Of a DNA stretch of 64,000 nucleotides, positions 37,798-45,550 are shown piece by piece. Position 1 is the first letter of the stretch. Each line of letters opens with the position of its first letter. Under the pieces are notes generated by a model, which was not told the origin of the DNA, ran no database searches, and saw nothing but the letters and a program-made list of their open reading frames with translations. The stretch is from Kitasatospora indigofera (GTDB taxonomy: Bacteria > Actinomycetota > Actinomycetes > Streptomycetales > Streptomycetaceae), in assembly GCF_014655955.1 (NCBI RefSeq), contig NZ_BNBO01000010.1, positions 62,001-126,000 on the forward strand, in the 5' to 3' direction. A program made the translations under genes and the position numbers.

Positions 37798-39141
37798 TCA
37801 GGAACTCCGCAGTGCCCCGGCCGGACGCTGCCCGGCGACGGCCGGACGCTCCTCCCCGGACACGCCCGGCTGTTCGGGCAGTGAACGGAACAGCGACCAC
37901 AGCATCGCAGCCGCGCTGACGGCGGCACCAGCCAGGTAGCCCACCTCGACCCTGGTGGCGATGTCACCCGGCATCAGGGTCACCGCGACCATCACGACGG
38001 TGCCGGCCAACCAGGAGAACAGCTGGCGGTGGTGACGGCCCAGCGCCATCAGCGCCTGGCCGAACACGGTCGCCAGCATGTAGCAGAGGGTGCCGAGCAC
38101 CAGCCACAGGAAGTCCACCGGTCCGAGGACCGGCTGGGCCTTGAAGAGCACCTGGATCAACCACGGGCCGAGGACGATCGTCGGCAGGCCGGCCGCCGCG
38201 CACATCAGCACCACGATGGCCGACGTCCGGGTGAGCACCTTGCGGAACTCCCGGTGGTCGCCCGCCGCGGTCGCGCCGGAGAGCGCCGAGACCAGCGAGG
38301 CCTGGATGGCGGCGTAGGCGAACAGCGGCACCCGGGCCAGCACCACCGCGTTGAGCAGTGCCGCGACCAGCGCCGTGGACGAGGGCGAGAGCAGCCGCAC
38401 GTTGACCACGGCTGCGTTGACCATCAGTTGGGCCAGCAGCGTCGAGCCGGTCAGCAGGCCCAGCCCGCGGGTGACCTCGCGCCAGGACGGGACGGCCCCG
38501 CCGCGCCGGTCCCCGAGGACGGAGCGCAGTCCGATCACCGAGGCGGCCAGCGGGGCGATCACCAGGATCAGGCTGAACGCCAGCGCCGAGTGCAGTCCGA
38601 GGACGGGCACCAGGGCGCCGAGCGCGATCCGCAGCCCGCCGTCGACCGCCAGCTGGCTGCCGTAGGCCTTGAAGTTGCCGAGGCCGGCCAGCGCGCCGCG
38701 GACGACCGAGCTGAGCGCCAGGCCGACGAGCGCGCCGCCGAGCCCGTACACCAGCCCGATGTCCCCGCCGAACAGCCGGTCCGCGATCGGCCGGGCCGCG
38801 AGCCCGATCACCAGCAGCACGGCCGCCAGCACACCGAGGGTCAGCACCAGCACCCGGCGGACCGCGGGCAGCGGGCCGTGCCCGACCACGTCGCGGGCGG
38901 CCACCAGCCGGGTCAGCTCCAGCTCGACGGGCGAGAAGAGGCCGTAGCCGACGGACATCACCACCGTCCACAGCACCGAGACGCCGGCGACCTGCGCGGT
39001 GTCCAGGCTGTGGCCGGCGAGGGCCAGGAAGATGTACGAGGAGGCGCCGAGCACGACGGTGCCCCCCACCACCAGCCGGACGCCCGGCGGCAGTGCGCCG
39101 AGCAGCTTGGCGAGCGGTCCCTGAGCCGGTGACTTGGTCAT
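37798..39141 (-). CDS. Lipid-linked saccharide flippase, MOP superfamily (Wzx/MurJ-like)
   Basis: 447 residues with about 12-14 membrane helices. N-terminal TMs include LVVGGTVVLGASSYIFLALAG and WTVVMSVGYGLFSPVELELTRLVAAR; a Gln/Pro-containing FGQALMALGRHHRQLFSWLAG lies near the C-terminus. These fit polysaccharide-export flippases that move polyprenyl-linked glycans outward. It starts 16 nt after the rfbB stop, so they form an operon; sugar activation and export are thus linked. Confidence 0.8.
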   Translation of the reverse strand: MTKSPAQGPLAKLLGALPPGVRLVVGGTVVLGASSYIFLALAGHSLDTAQVAGVSVLWTVVMSVGYGLFSPVELELTRLVAARDVVGHGPLPAVRRVLVLTLGVLAAVLLVIGLAARPIADRLFGGDIGLVYGLGGALVGLALSSVVRGALAGLGNFKAYGSQLAVDGGLRIALGALVPVLGLHSALAFSLILVIAPLAASVIGLRSVLGDRRGGAVPSWREVTRGLGLLTGSTLLAQLMVNAAVVNVRLLSPSSTALVAALLNAVVLARVPLFAYAAIQASLVSALSGATAAGDHREFRKVLTRTSAIVVLMCAAAGLPTIVLGPWLIQVLFKAQPVLGPVDFLWLVLGTLCYMLATVFGQALMALGRHHRQLFSWLAGTVVMVAVTLMPGDIATRVEVGYLAGAAVSAAAMLWSLFRSLPEQPGVSGEERPAVAGQRPAGALRSS

Positions 39142-39157
39142 CGGCAGGTCACGGGGT

Positions 39158-40135
39158 TCATCCGGCGAGCTCGGCCTTCGTCTTGAGCGACTCCCACCAG
39201 GCGCGGTTGTCGCGGTACCAGGCGATGGTGGCGGCGAGGCCGTCCTCGAAGCGGACCTGCGGGGCGTAGCCCAGCTCCTCGCTGATCTTGGTGATGTCGA
39301 GGGAGTACCGCAGGTCGTGGCCCTTGCGGTCGGCGACCGGCTCGACCATGTCCCAACCGGCGCCGGCGGCCTCCAGCAGCAGGCCGGTCAGCTCCTTGTT
39401 GGTGATCTCGGTGCCGCCGCCGATGTTGTACACGTGGCCGGCCCGGCCCTTGCGCATCGCCAGCTCGATGCCGCGGCAGTGGTCCGAGACGTGCAGCCAG
39501 TCACGGATGTTGCCACCGGTGCCGTACAGCGGCACCTTCTTGCCGTCGAGCAGGTTGGTGGTGAAGAGCGGGATGACCTTCTCGGGGAACTGGTAGTGCC
39601 CGTAGTTGTTGGAGCAACGGGTCACCACGATGTCCATGCCGTGGGTGCGGTGGTACGCCAGCGCCAGCAGGTCCGACCCGGCCTTCGAGGCCGAGTACGG
39701 CGAGTTGGGGGCCAGCGGCCACTCCTCGGTCCAGGAGCCCTCGGAGATCGAGCCGTAGACCTCGTCGGTCGAGACGTGGACGAAGCGGCCGACGCCGTGC
39801 TTGCGGGCCGCGTCGAGCAGGACCTGGGTACCGACCACGTTCGTCAGCACGAACGGGCCCGCGCCCTCGATCGACCGGTCGACGTGCGACTCGGCCGCGA
39901 AGTGCACCACCACGTCGTGGCCGGGCATCACCTGGTCGACGGCCTCCGCGTCGCAGATGTCGGCCCGGACGAAGGAGTACCCGGGGTGGTGGGCCACGGG
40001 TGCGAGATTGGCCTCGACGCCCGAGTAGGTCAGCTTGTCGAGGACGGTGATCTGGGCCGAGGAGTCAGCGCCGAGCAACTGGCGGACGAACTCTGAACCG
40101 ATGAAGCCGGCGCCGCCGGTCACAAGGATGCGCAT
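39158..40135 (-). CDS. rfbB: dTDP-glucose 4,6-dehydratase
   Basis: Converts dTDP-glucose to dTDP-4-keto-6-deoxyglucose with bound NAD. 325 residues, SDR fold. Rossmann GGAGFIGSEFVRQLL (about 7-21), AAESHVDRSI, catalytic STDEVYGS and YSASKAGSD (YxxxK), RCSNNYGHYQFPEKVIPLF and GDGGNIRDW-like GTGGNIRDWLHV. No Shine-Dalgarno is visible before the ATG, and a TAGACT -10 sits 9 nt upstream, suggesting a leaderless or near-leaderless mRNA. Divergent from rfbA. Confidence 0.95.
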   Translation of the reverse strand: MRILVTGGAGFIGSEFVRQLLGADSSAQITVLDKLTYSGVEANLAPVAHHPGYSFVRADICDAEAVDQVMPGHDVVVHFAAESHVDRSIEGAGPFVLTNVVGTQVLLDAARKHGVGRFVHVSTDEVYGSISEGSWTEEWPLAPNSPYSASKAGSDLLALAYHRTHGMDIVVTRCSNNYGHYQFPEKVIPLFTTNLLDGKKVPLYGTGGNIRDWLHVSDHCRGIELAMRKGRAGHVYNIGGGTEITNKELTGLLLEAAGAGWDMVEPVADRKGHDLRYSLDITKISEELGYAPQVRFEDGLAATIAWYRDNRAWWESLKTKAELAG

Positions 40136-40216
40136 AGTGCGAGCAGTCTACCCGCGCCCTGTCAGGCACCCACCCCGGCCCAGCGCCCGGACACTCAGCT
40201 CACATAAGCTGCCGAC
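40136..40216. promoter_or_regulatory. Divergent rfbB/rfbA promoter region
   Basis: 81 bp. Minus strand: TAGACT at 40145-40150, 9 nt before the rfbB ATG. Plus strand: TAAGCT at 40205-40210, 6 nt before the rfbA ATG. Neither gene has a Shine-Dalgarno sequence. The -35 positions are weak on both sides. The spacing fits leaderless transcripts, which are common in actinobacteria. Confidence 0.5.
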
Positions 40217-41092
40217 ATGCGTGGAATTCTCCTGGCGGGAGGCACCGGCTCACGACTGTGGCCGCTGACCCGAGCCGTTTCGAAGCAGCTCCTTCCGGTC
40301 TTCGACAAGCCGATGATCTACTACCCGCTCTCCACCCTGGTGATGGCGGGCATCAGCGAGATCCTGATCATCACGACCCCCCAGGACCAGGACCAGTTCC
40401 AGCGTCTGCTGGGCGACGGCTCCCAGTTCGGCCTGCGTCTCGAGTACGCGGTCCAGGAGCGGCCCGAGGGCATCGCGCAGGCCTTCGTCCTCGGGGCCGA
40501 CTTCATCGGCGACCAGCCGGTCGCACTGATCCTCGGCGACAACATCTTCCACGGCAGCGGCCTCGGCACCCGTCTGGCCCAGCACACCGAGCCGGTCGGC
40601 GGCCGGGTCTTCGCGTACCCGGTGGCGGACCCGTCCGCCTACGGCGTGGTGGAGTTCGACGAGCAGGGGCAGGTGCTCTCCCTGGAGGAGAAGCCGGTCC
40701 AGCCCCGCTCTCGCTACGCCGTCCCCGGCCTGTACTTCTACGACAACCAGGTCGTCGACATCGCCCGGAAGCTGGAGCCCAGCGCCCGCGGCGAGCTGGA
40801 GATCACCGCCGTCAACGAGGCCTACCTGCGGGCCGGCGAGCTGCACGTGACCATCCTCGACCGCGGCACGGCCTGGCTGGACACCGGCACCTTCGTCTCG
40901 ATGGTGCAGGCCTCCGAGTTCGTGCGGGTGATCGAGGAGCGCCAGGGCTTCAAGATCGGCTGCATCGAGGAGGCCGCCTGGCGGGCCGACCTGATCACCT
41001 CCGCCGAGCTGCGCGAGCTCGCCGAGCCGCTGCGCAAGAGCGGCTACGGCGACTACCTGATCGCCCTGCTCGACGAGGAGAGCGCCCGATGA
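40217..41092 (+). CDS. rfbA: Glucose-1-phosphate thymidylyltransferase
   Basis: Makes dTDP-glucose from dTTP and glucose-1-P. 291 residues. Signature [46 protein letters not shown]; metal/product site [11 protein letters not shown]; sugar site [23 protein letters not shown] and GTAWLDTGT. Full-length RmlA1-type. It overlaps rfbC by four bases (ATGA), so the two are coupled. Confidence 0.97.
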   Translation: MRGILLAGGTGSRLWPLTRAVSKQLLPVFDKPMIYYPLSTLVMAGISEILIITTPQDQDQFQRLLGDGSQFGLRLEYAVQERPEGIAQAFVLGADFIGDQPVALILGDNIFHGSGLGTRLAQHTEPVGGRVFAYPVADPSAYGVVEFDEQGQVLSLEEKPVQPRSRYAVPGLYFYDNQVVDIARKLEPSARGELEITAVNEAYLRAGELHVTILDRGTAWLDTGTFVSMVQASEFVRVIEERQGFKIGCIEEAAWRADLITSAELRELAEPLRKSGYGDYLIALLDEESAR

Positions 41093-41688
41093 AGTTCCGC
41101 GAGCTGTCCATCAGCGGTGCCTTCGAGGTCACCCCCCAGCAGCACGGCGACCCGCGCGGCCTGTTCATGGAGTGGTACCGCTTCGACCGCCTCGCCGAGG
41201 TCGTCGGCCACCCGCTGCGGCTGGCCCAGGGCAACCTGTCGGTCTCCGCCCGCGACGTGGTGCGCGGCGTCCACTTCGCCGACGTCCCGCCCGGCCAGGC
41301 CAAGTACGTCAGCTGCGTGCGCGGCGCCGTCCTGGACGTCATCGTCGACCTGCGCGTCGGCTCCCCCACCTTCGGGCAGTGGGAGGGCGTGCAGCTGGAC
41401 GAGACCGACCGCCGGTCGGTCTACATCGCCGAGGGCCTGGGCCACGGCTTCTGCGCGCTCAGCGACGACGCGACGCTCTCCTACGTCTGCTCGGAGACGT
41501 ACAACCCCACCGGCGAGCACTCCGTGCACCCGCTCGACCCGGACCTGGGCATCAAGTGGCCCGCCGACAGCCCGCAGCTGTCCGCCCGCGACGCCGCCGC
41601 CCCCTCGCTCGCCGAGGCGATCGCCTCCGGGCTGCTGCCGGACTACGCGGCCTGCCAGGCCTTCACCGAGAGCCTGCGCACCGCCTGA
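41089..41688 (+). CDS. rfbC: dTDP-4-dehydrorhamnose 3,5-epimerase family protein
   Basis: 199-residue cupin. Conserved [13 protein letters not shown] (about 24-36), catalytic His in [10 protein letters not shown] (about 61-70), [44 protein letters not shown], the Tyr-bearing YVCSETYNP and DPDLGIKWP. It epimerises C3 and C5 of dTDP-4-keto-6-deoxyglucose toward rhamnose; a C3- or C5-only epimerase is possible. A strong terminator follows (41702-41741). No rfbD neighbour is evident. Confidence 0.93.
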   Translation: MKFRELSISGAFEVTPQQHGDPRGLFMEWYRFDRLAEVVGHPLRLAQGNLSVSARDVVRGVHFADVPPGQAKYVSCVRGAVLDVIVDLRVGSPTFGQWEGVQLDETDRRSVYIAEGLGHGFCALSDDATLSYVCSETYNPTGEHSVHPLDPDLGIKWPADSPQLSARDAAAPSLAEAIASGLLPDYAACQAFTESLRTA

Positions 41689-41701
41689 CCGGCGGTGCCC
41701 G

Positions 41702-41741
41702 CGCGCACACCCGGTGCCCGTCCGGGCGCCGGGTGTGCGCG
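41702..41741 (+). terminator. Terminator after rfbC
   Basis: A 19-bp stem, CGCGCACACCCGG(T)GCCCG against CGGGC(G)CCGGGTGTGCGCG with one T-G position, 2-nt loop, then TTCCCC. It separates rfbA-rfbC from the next glycosyltransferase. Confidence 0.75.
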
Positions 41742-41789
41742 TTCCCCGGGCCCCTCCCCGCTGCGGGTGGGCGGCCGGGGGCCGCTCAG

Positions 41790-41795
41790 TATGAT
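41790..41795 (+). promoter_or_regulatory. Candidate -10 box for the GT2-epimerase-acyltransferase genes
   Basis: TATGAT in GCTCAGTATGATTGGCC, 87 nt before the glycosyltransferase ATG and just after the rfbC terminator. The -35 region (near 41767) is a poor match. Confidence 0.4.
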
Positions 41796-41881
41796 TGGCC
41801 AGCCGCAGGTAACCCCTGCGCGGCGGCCGGGCCGGCAAGGATGCCCCCGCCACGACCTCGACCAGCGGATGTGCCCCCACC

Positions 41882-42784
41882 ATGACCACTCTGGATGTGC
41901 TCCTCCCGTACTACGGGGACGTCGCGCTGATGCAGGCCGCCGTTCGCAGCGTGCTCGCGCAGACCGACCCGGACTGGCGGCTGACCGTCGTGGACGACGG
42001 CAAGGAGCCCGGCGTCCCCGAGTGGTTCGCGGAGCTCGGCGACCCCCGGGTGAGCTACCGCCGCAACGAGCAGAACCTCGGGGTGACCGGCAACTACCGC
42101 AAGTGCCTCGGCCTCGCCGAGCACGAGTACCTGGTCTTCATGGGCACCGACGACATCATGCTGCCCAACTACGTGGCGACCGTCCGCGCGGCCCTCGCCG
42201 AGTACCCCGGTGCCGCGATGATCCAGCCCGGCGTCGAGGTCATCGACAGCGTCGGCAACCCCAGCAACACGCTGGCGGACCAGGCCAAGCGCCGCCTGTA
42301 CGCCCCCAAGGAGCAGGGCCGCAGGCTGATGGGCGGCGAGGACCTCGCCGTCAGCCTGCTGCGCGGCAACTGGCTGTACTTCCCCTCCATCTGCTGGCGC
42401 ACCGACGCCGTCCGCGGCACCGGCTTCCGGGACGACCTGGAGATCATCCAGGACCTGGCACTGGTCATCGACCTGCTGCAGGCCGGCGAGCAGATGATCG
42501 TCGACGACACCCGCTGCTTCCAGTACCGCCGCCACAACGTCAGCATCTCGGCGAAGTCGGCCTACAGCGGCACCCGGTTCACCGAGGCCCGCCGGTACTT
42601 CCTGGACTCCGCCGACCGCCTCGACGCGCACGGGTGGCCCCGCGCCGCCAAGGCCTCCCGCCTGCACCTGTCCGCCCGGATCCACGCCCTCACCCTGGTG
42701 CCGGGGGCGATGCGCGCCGGGCAGTGGGACGGTGCGAAGACGCTGCTGCGCAACGCCACCTCGACGGCCGCCCAGCCCCGCTGA
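41882..42784 (+). CDS. Family 2 glycosyltransferase
   Basis: 300 residues, GT-A fold. N-terminal LDVLLPYYGDVALMQAAVRSVLAQTDPDWRLTVVDDGKEP, then NLGVTGNYRKCLGLAEHEYLVFMGTDDIMLPNY, where GTDD is the DxD-like metal site (about 83-86). It likely adds a dTDP- or UDP-sugar to the growing lipid-linked glycan in the cytosol. It is followed by the epimerase 25 nt later. Confidence 0.85.
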   Translation: MTTLDVLLPYYGDVALMQAAVRSVLAQTDPDWRLTVVDDGKEPGVPEWFAELGDPRVSYRRNEQNLGVTGNYRKCLGLAEHEYLVFMGTDDIMLPNYVATVRAALAEYPGAAMIQPGVEVIDSVGNPSNTLADQAKRRLYAPKEQGRRLMGGEDLAVSLLRGNWLYFPSICWRTDAVRGTGFRDDLEIIQDLALVIDLLQAGEQMIVDDTRCFQYRRHNVSISAKSAYSGTRFTEARRYFLDSADRLDAHGWPRAAKASRLHLSARIHALTLVPGAMRAGQWDGAKTLLRNATSTAAQPR

Positions 42785-42809
42785 CCCCTTCCCTAGGAGC
42801 ACCTCCGCA

Positions 42810-43766
42810 ATGTCCGCACCGCATGCGACTCCGGTCCGCGTCGCCGTCCTCGGCGGCTCCGGCTTCATCGGCCGGGTCCTGGGCAGCCGCCTCACCGAAC
42901 TCGGCCACGACGTCCTGTCCGTCGCCCGCAAGGAGCCGGCCGAGCCCGCTCCCGGCCGCTTCGTCGCCTTCGACCTCAGCTCCGCCGCCCCGGCCGAGCT
43001 CACCGAGCTGCTCACCCGTGAGCAGGTCGGGCTGGTGGTCAACGCGGCCGGCGGCATGTGGGGGCTGACGGACGAGCAGATGCACGTCGCCAACGTCGTC
43101 CTGGTCGACCGGCTGGTCGAGGCGATCGCCGGGATGGCCCGCCCCGCCCGGCTCGTCCACCTCGGCACCGTGCACGAGTACGGCATGGCGCCGGTCGGGA
43201 CCAGCCAGTCCGAGGACGGCCCCGCGGCCCCCGTGATGGAGTACGGCAAGCTCAAGCTCGCCGCCACCGAGGCCGTGACCCGGGCCGTGCTGGAGCACGG
43301 ACTGGACGCCGTCACGCTGCGGCTGGGCAACGTGGTCGGCGCCGGACAGCCCGGGCACAGCCTGCTCGGCGTGATGGCCGCGAAGCTGGACGAGGCCCGG
43401 CTGGCCGGGCGGACCGCCGAGCTGTCGCTGGCCCCGCTGACCGCGCAGCGCGACTTCGTCGACCTCACCGACACCGTCGACGCCGTGCTCGCCGCCGCCA
43501 CCGCGACCGGGCTGCCGCCGGTGCTCAACATCGGCACCGGCTCCGCCACCTCGGCCCGCGAGCTGGTCGAGCTGCTGATCGAGGTCAGCGAGGTGCCCAC
43601 CGCGATCACCGAGGTGCCCGGGCCCGACGGCGCCGGCCCGGAGACCGAGTGGCAGCAGCTGGACATCGGCGCGGCCCGGGAGCGGCTCGGCTGGGCCCCC
43701 CGCCGTAGCATGCGGGACGCCGTCGAATCGCTCTGGCAGGCGCAGATCAGCCCGGCCGCCCGCTAG
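42810..43766 (+). CDS. NAD-dependent epimerase/dehydratase (SDR), possible 4-keto reductase
   Basis: 318 residues, extended SDR. Rossmann VAVLGGSGFIGRVLGSRL (about 11-28), NAAGGMWG, and catalytic YGKLK (YxxxK) in PVMEYGKLKLAATEAV. The substrate half has QRDFVDLTDTVDAVLAA and NIGTGSATSARELVELL. It is the only reductase/epimerase after rfbC, so it is a candidate for the missing dTDP-4-keto-sugar reductase step, though it does not look like a textbook RfbD. Start MSAPHATP after AGGAGCACCTCCGCA. Confidence 0.8.
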   Translation: MSAPHATPVRVAVLGGSGFIGRVLGSRLTELGHDVLSVARKEPAEPAPGRFVAFDLSSAAPAELTELLTREQVGLVVNAAGGMWGLTDEQMHVANVVLVDRLVEAIAGMARPARLVHLGTVHEYGMAPVGTSQSEDGPAAPVMEYGKLKLAATEAVTRAVLEHGLDAVTLRLGNVVGAGQPGHSLLGVMAAKLDEARLAGRTAELSLAPLTAQRDFVDLTDTVDAVLAAATATGLPPVLNIGTGSATSARELVELLIEVSEVPTAITEVPGPDGAGPETEWQQLDIGAARERLGWAPRRSMRDAVESLWQAQISPAAR

Positions 43767-43859
43767 GACCGCCTCCGGGCCCCGGCCGCATCCCCCGGCC
43801 CCGGCCACCGGGCCCCCGCCCCGGCAAGCACCGCTCCGACCCCCGAACTAGAGGATTCC

Positions 43860-45203
43860 ATGAGACCGAGCAGTCTGCTCCGCTCCCGGGGCACGCTGGC
43901 AGAGCTGTTCTCCAGCCGTGCCAACAGCTTCGGGCTGCTGCGCCTCCTGATGGCCAGCGCCGTCGTCGTCTCGCACGTCTACCCGCTGGCGCTGGGACAC
44001 CTCGACCCGCTGTGGAAGCGCAGCGGCATGCAGACCGACCTCGGCAAGATGGCCGTCATCGGGTTCTTCGTCACCTCCGGCTTCATGATCACCGGAAGCG
44101 GCCGGCGCACCACGATCGGCCGCTACAGCTGGCACCGGGCCCTGCGCATCCTGCCGGGCCTGTGGGGATCGCTGGTCATCTCCACCCTGGTCATCATGCC
44201 GCTGCTGTACCACTGGCAGCACGGCTCGCTGACCGGCTTCTGGAACCACCCGGCCGGGCCGTTCTTCTACCTGAAGGGCACCTGGGACACCTCGCTGAGC
44301 GGTGGCTGGGACGTCTCCGGGGTCATCAAGGAGGGCGTCCGCCGGGGCACCAACTTCGACCAGAGCGTCAACGGCGCCCTGTGGTCGCTGAAGTACGAGA
44401 TCCTCTGCTACATCGTGGTCGGCCTGCTGGCCGCCGGCGGCGTGCTGCGCCACGCCCGCCGGTTCATCCCGCTCGCGGCCCTCGGCCTGTGGATCCTGAT
44501 CCTCAACGACTGGCTCGACGCGACCGGCTGGCGCGGCATCCCGGGCGACCAGAACACCTACGTGAACCTGCCGTTCCTCGGCGGGCTCTCGACGCACTTC
44601 ATCATCCACCTCGGGTTCGCGTTCCTGCTCGGGGCGACCGTCCAGCTGTACAAGGAGCGGGTCCCCGTCCACGACGGGCTCGCGCTGCTGTCGCTGCTGG
44701 CCTTCGCGGCCACCCTGCGCTGGGGCGGGCTGTTCGTGATCGGCTACCCGGCCTTCACCTACCTGGTGTTCTGGCTGGCGGTCCGGCTCCCCCGGCCGTT
44801 CCAGCGGGTCGGCCGCAAGCGCGACTTCTCGTACGGCATCTACATCTACGGCTTCACCGTGGAGCAGTCGCTGGCCATGCTCGGCTTCATCAAGTACGGC
44901 AAGCTCGGCTTCCTCGGCTGCGCCCTCGGCGCCACCGTGGTGCTGGCGGCGTTCTCCTGGTACGTCGTCGAGTCCCCCGCGATGCGGCTCAAGGACTGGA
45001 CGCCGTGGCCGGTCCGGCGGCTGAAGGCCCGTCGGGGCGCCGCCCAGGACACCCCCTCGCCGGTCTCGGCGGCCACGGGCGCCACGGCGGCCTCGGTGCA
45101 GGCGGGCCCGGCGGCCGCCCCCGCACCGGAGGGCACCGAACAGTCCGCGGCGCAGGGCAAGGACACGCAGCAGAGCAGGACGGCCCCGCACGTACGGGCC
45201 TGA
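43860..45203 (+). CDS. Acyltransferase family 3 membrane protein
   Basis: 447 residues with about 10 membrane helices. The family start NSFGLLRLLMASAVVVSHVYPL holds the conserved Arg and His of O-acetyltransferases (OafA/NodX-like). Later GFFVTSGFMITGSG, YSWHRALRILPGLWGSL and the C-terminal YGIYIYGFTVEQSL. A cytosolic Ala/Pro-rich tail (about 385-447) is likely disordered. It probably adds acetyl or another acyl group to the island's glycan. The site AGAGGA lies before the ATG; a terminator follows. Confidence 0.85.
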   Translation: MRPSSLLRSRGTLAELFSSRANSFGLLRLLMASAVVVSHVYPLALGHLDPLWKRSGMQTDLGKMAVIGFFVTSGFMITGSGRRTTIGRYSWHRALRILPGLWGSLVISTLVIMPLLYHWQHGSLTGFWNHPAGPFFYLKGTWDTSLSGGWDVSGVIKEGVRRGTNFDQSVNGALWSLKYEILCYIVVGLLAAGGVLRHARRFIPLAALGLWILILNDWLDATGWRGIPGDQNTYVNLPFLGGLSTHFIIHLGFAFLLGATVQLYKERVPVHDGLALLSLLAFAATLRWGGLFVIGYPAFTYLVFWLAVRLPRPFQRVGRKRDFSYGIYIYGFTVEQSLAMLGFIKYGKLGFLGCALGATVVLAAFSWYVVESPAMRLKDWTPWPVRRLKARRGAAQDTPSPVSAATGATAASVQAGPAAAPAPEGTEQSAAQGKDTQQSRTAPHVRA

Positions 45204-45218
45204 GCCGGACGACCACGA

Positions 45219-45260
45219 GCCCTGACCGGGCGGCCCACGGGCCGCCCGGTCAGGGCTTTT
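45219..45260 (+). terminator. Terminator after the acyltransferase gene
   Basis: Perfect 17-bp stem GCCCTGACCGGGCGGCC / GGCCGCCCGGTCAGGGC, 4-nt loop, followed by TTTT: a classical intrinsic terminator. It ends the plus-strand half of the glycan island. Confidence 0.9.
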
Positions 45261-45469
45261 CCGGGCCCGGAACCGGCCGGCCCCGGGGGTCCGGTCCTGC
45301 CCTCTGCCGTCTGCCGGTGGACGGCGGACGGACACACCGCACCGCGACGGCGAAGGCCACCGCACCGCGGGGCCGGCGAGCGCCGGGGGAAGGGCCGGGG
45401 GAAGGCGAGCGCCGGGGAGCGGCGAGGACGGGCCCGGGCAGGACACCGGGCACGGGAGCGGGAACGGAA
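45261..45469. other. Gene-free GC-rich spacer between convergent terminators
   Basis: Low-complexity Gly/Arg-coding-like sequence with imperfect direct repeats of GCGAGCGCCGGGG (about 45376 and 45409). No convincing ORF, RNA gene or promoter is visible. Confidence 0.5.
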
Positions 45470-45510
45470 ACGGGCCGTGGCCCGGGGCGTCACCCCGGGC
45501 CACGGCCCGT
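45470..45510 (-). terminator. Terminator after the membrane protein gene at 45551-47578
   Basis: Perfect 18-bp stem ACGGGCCGTGGCCCGGGG with its exact complement and a 5-nt loop; on the minus strand it is followed by TTCCGTTCCC. It faces the acyltransferase terminator. Confidence 0.8.
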
Positions 45511-45550
45511 CAGCTGTTCTCGTCCGGCCGGCCCGACGGCCGCGTCCGGA

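Noticed and set aside
40217-45203. Antibiotic deoxysugar cluster
   Set aside because: No polyketide, NRPS or other core biosynthetic gene, resistance gene or aminosugar enzyme is present; flippase, GT2, GT-C and acyltransferase genes fit surface glycan synthesis better.
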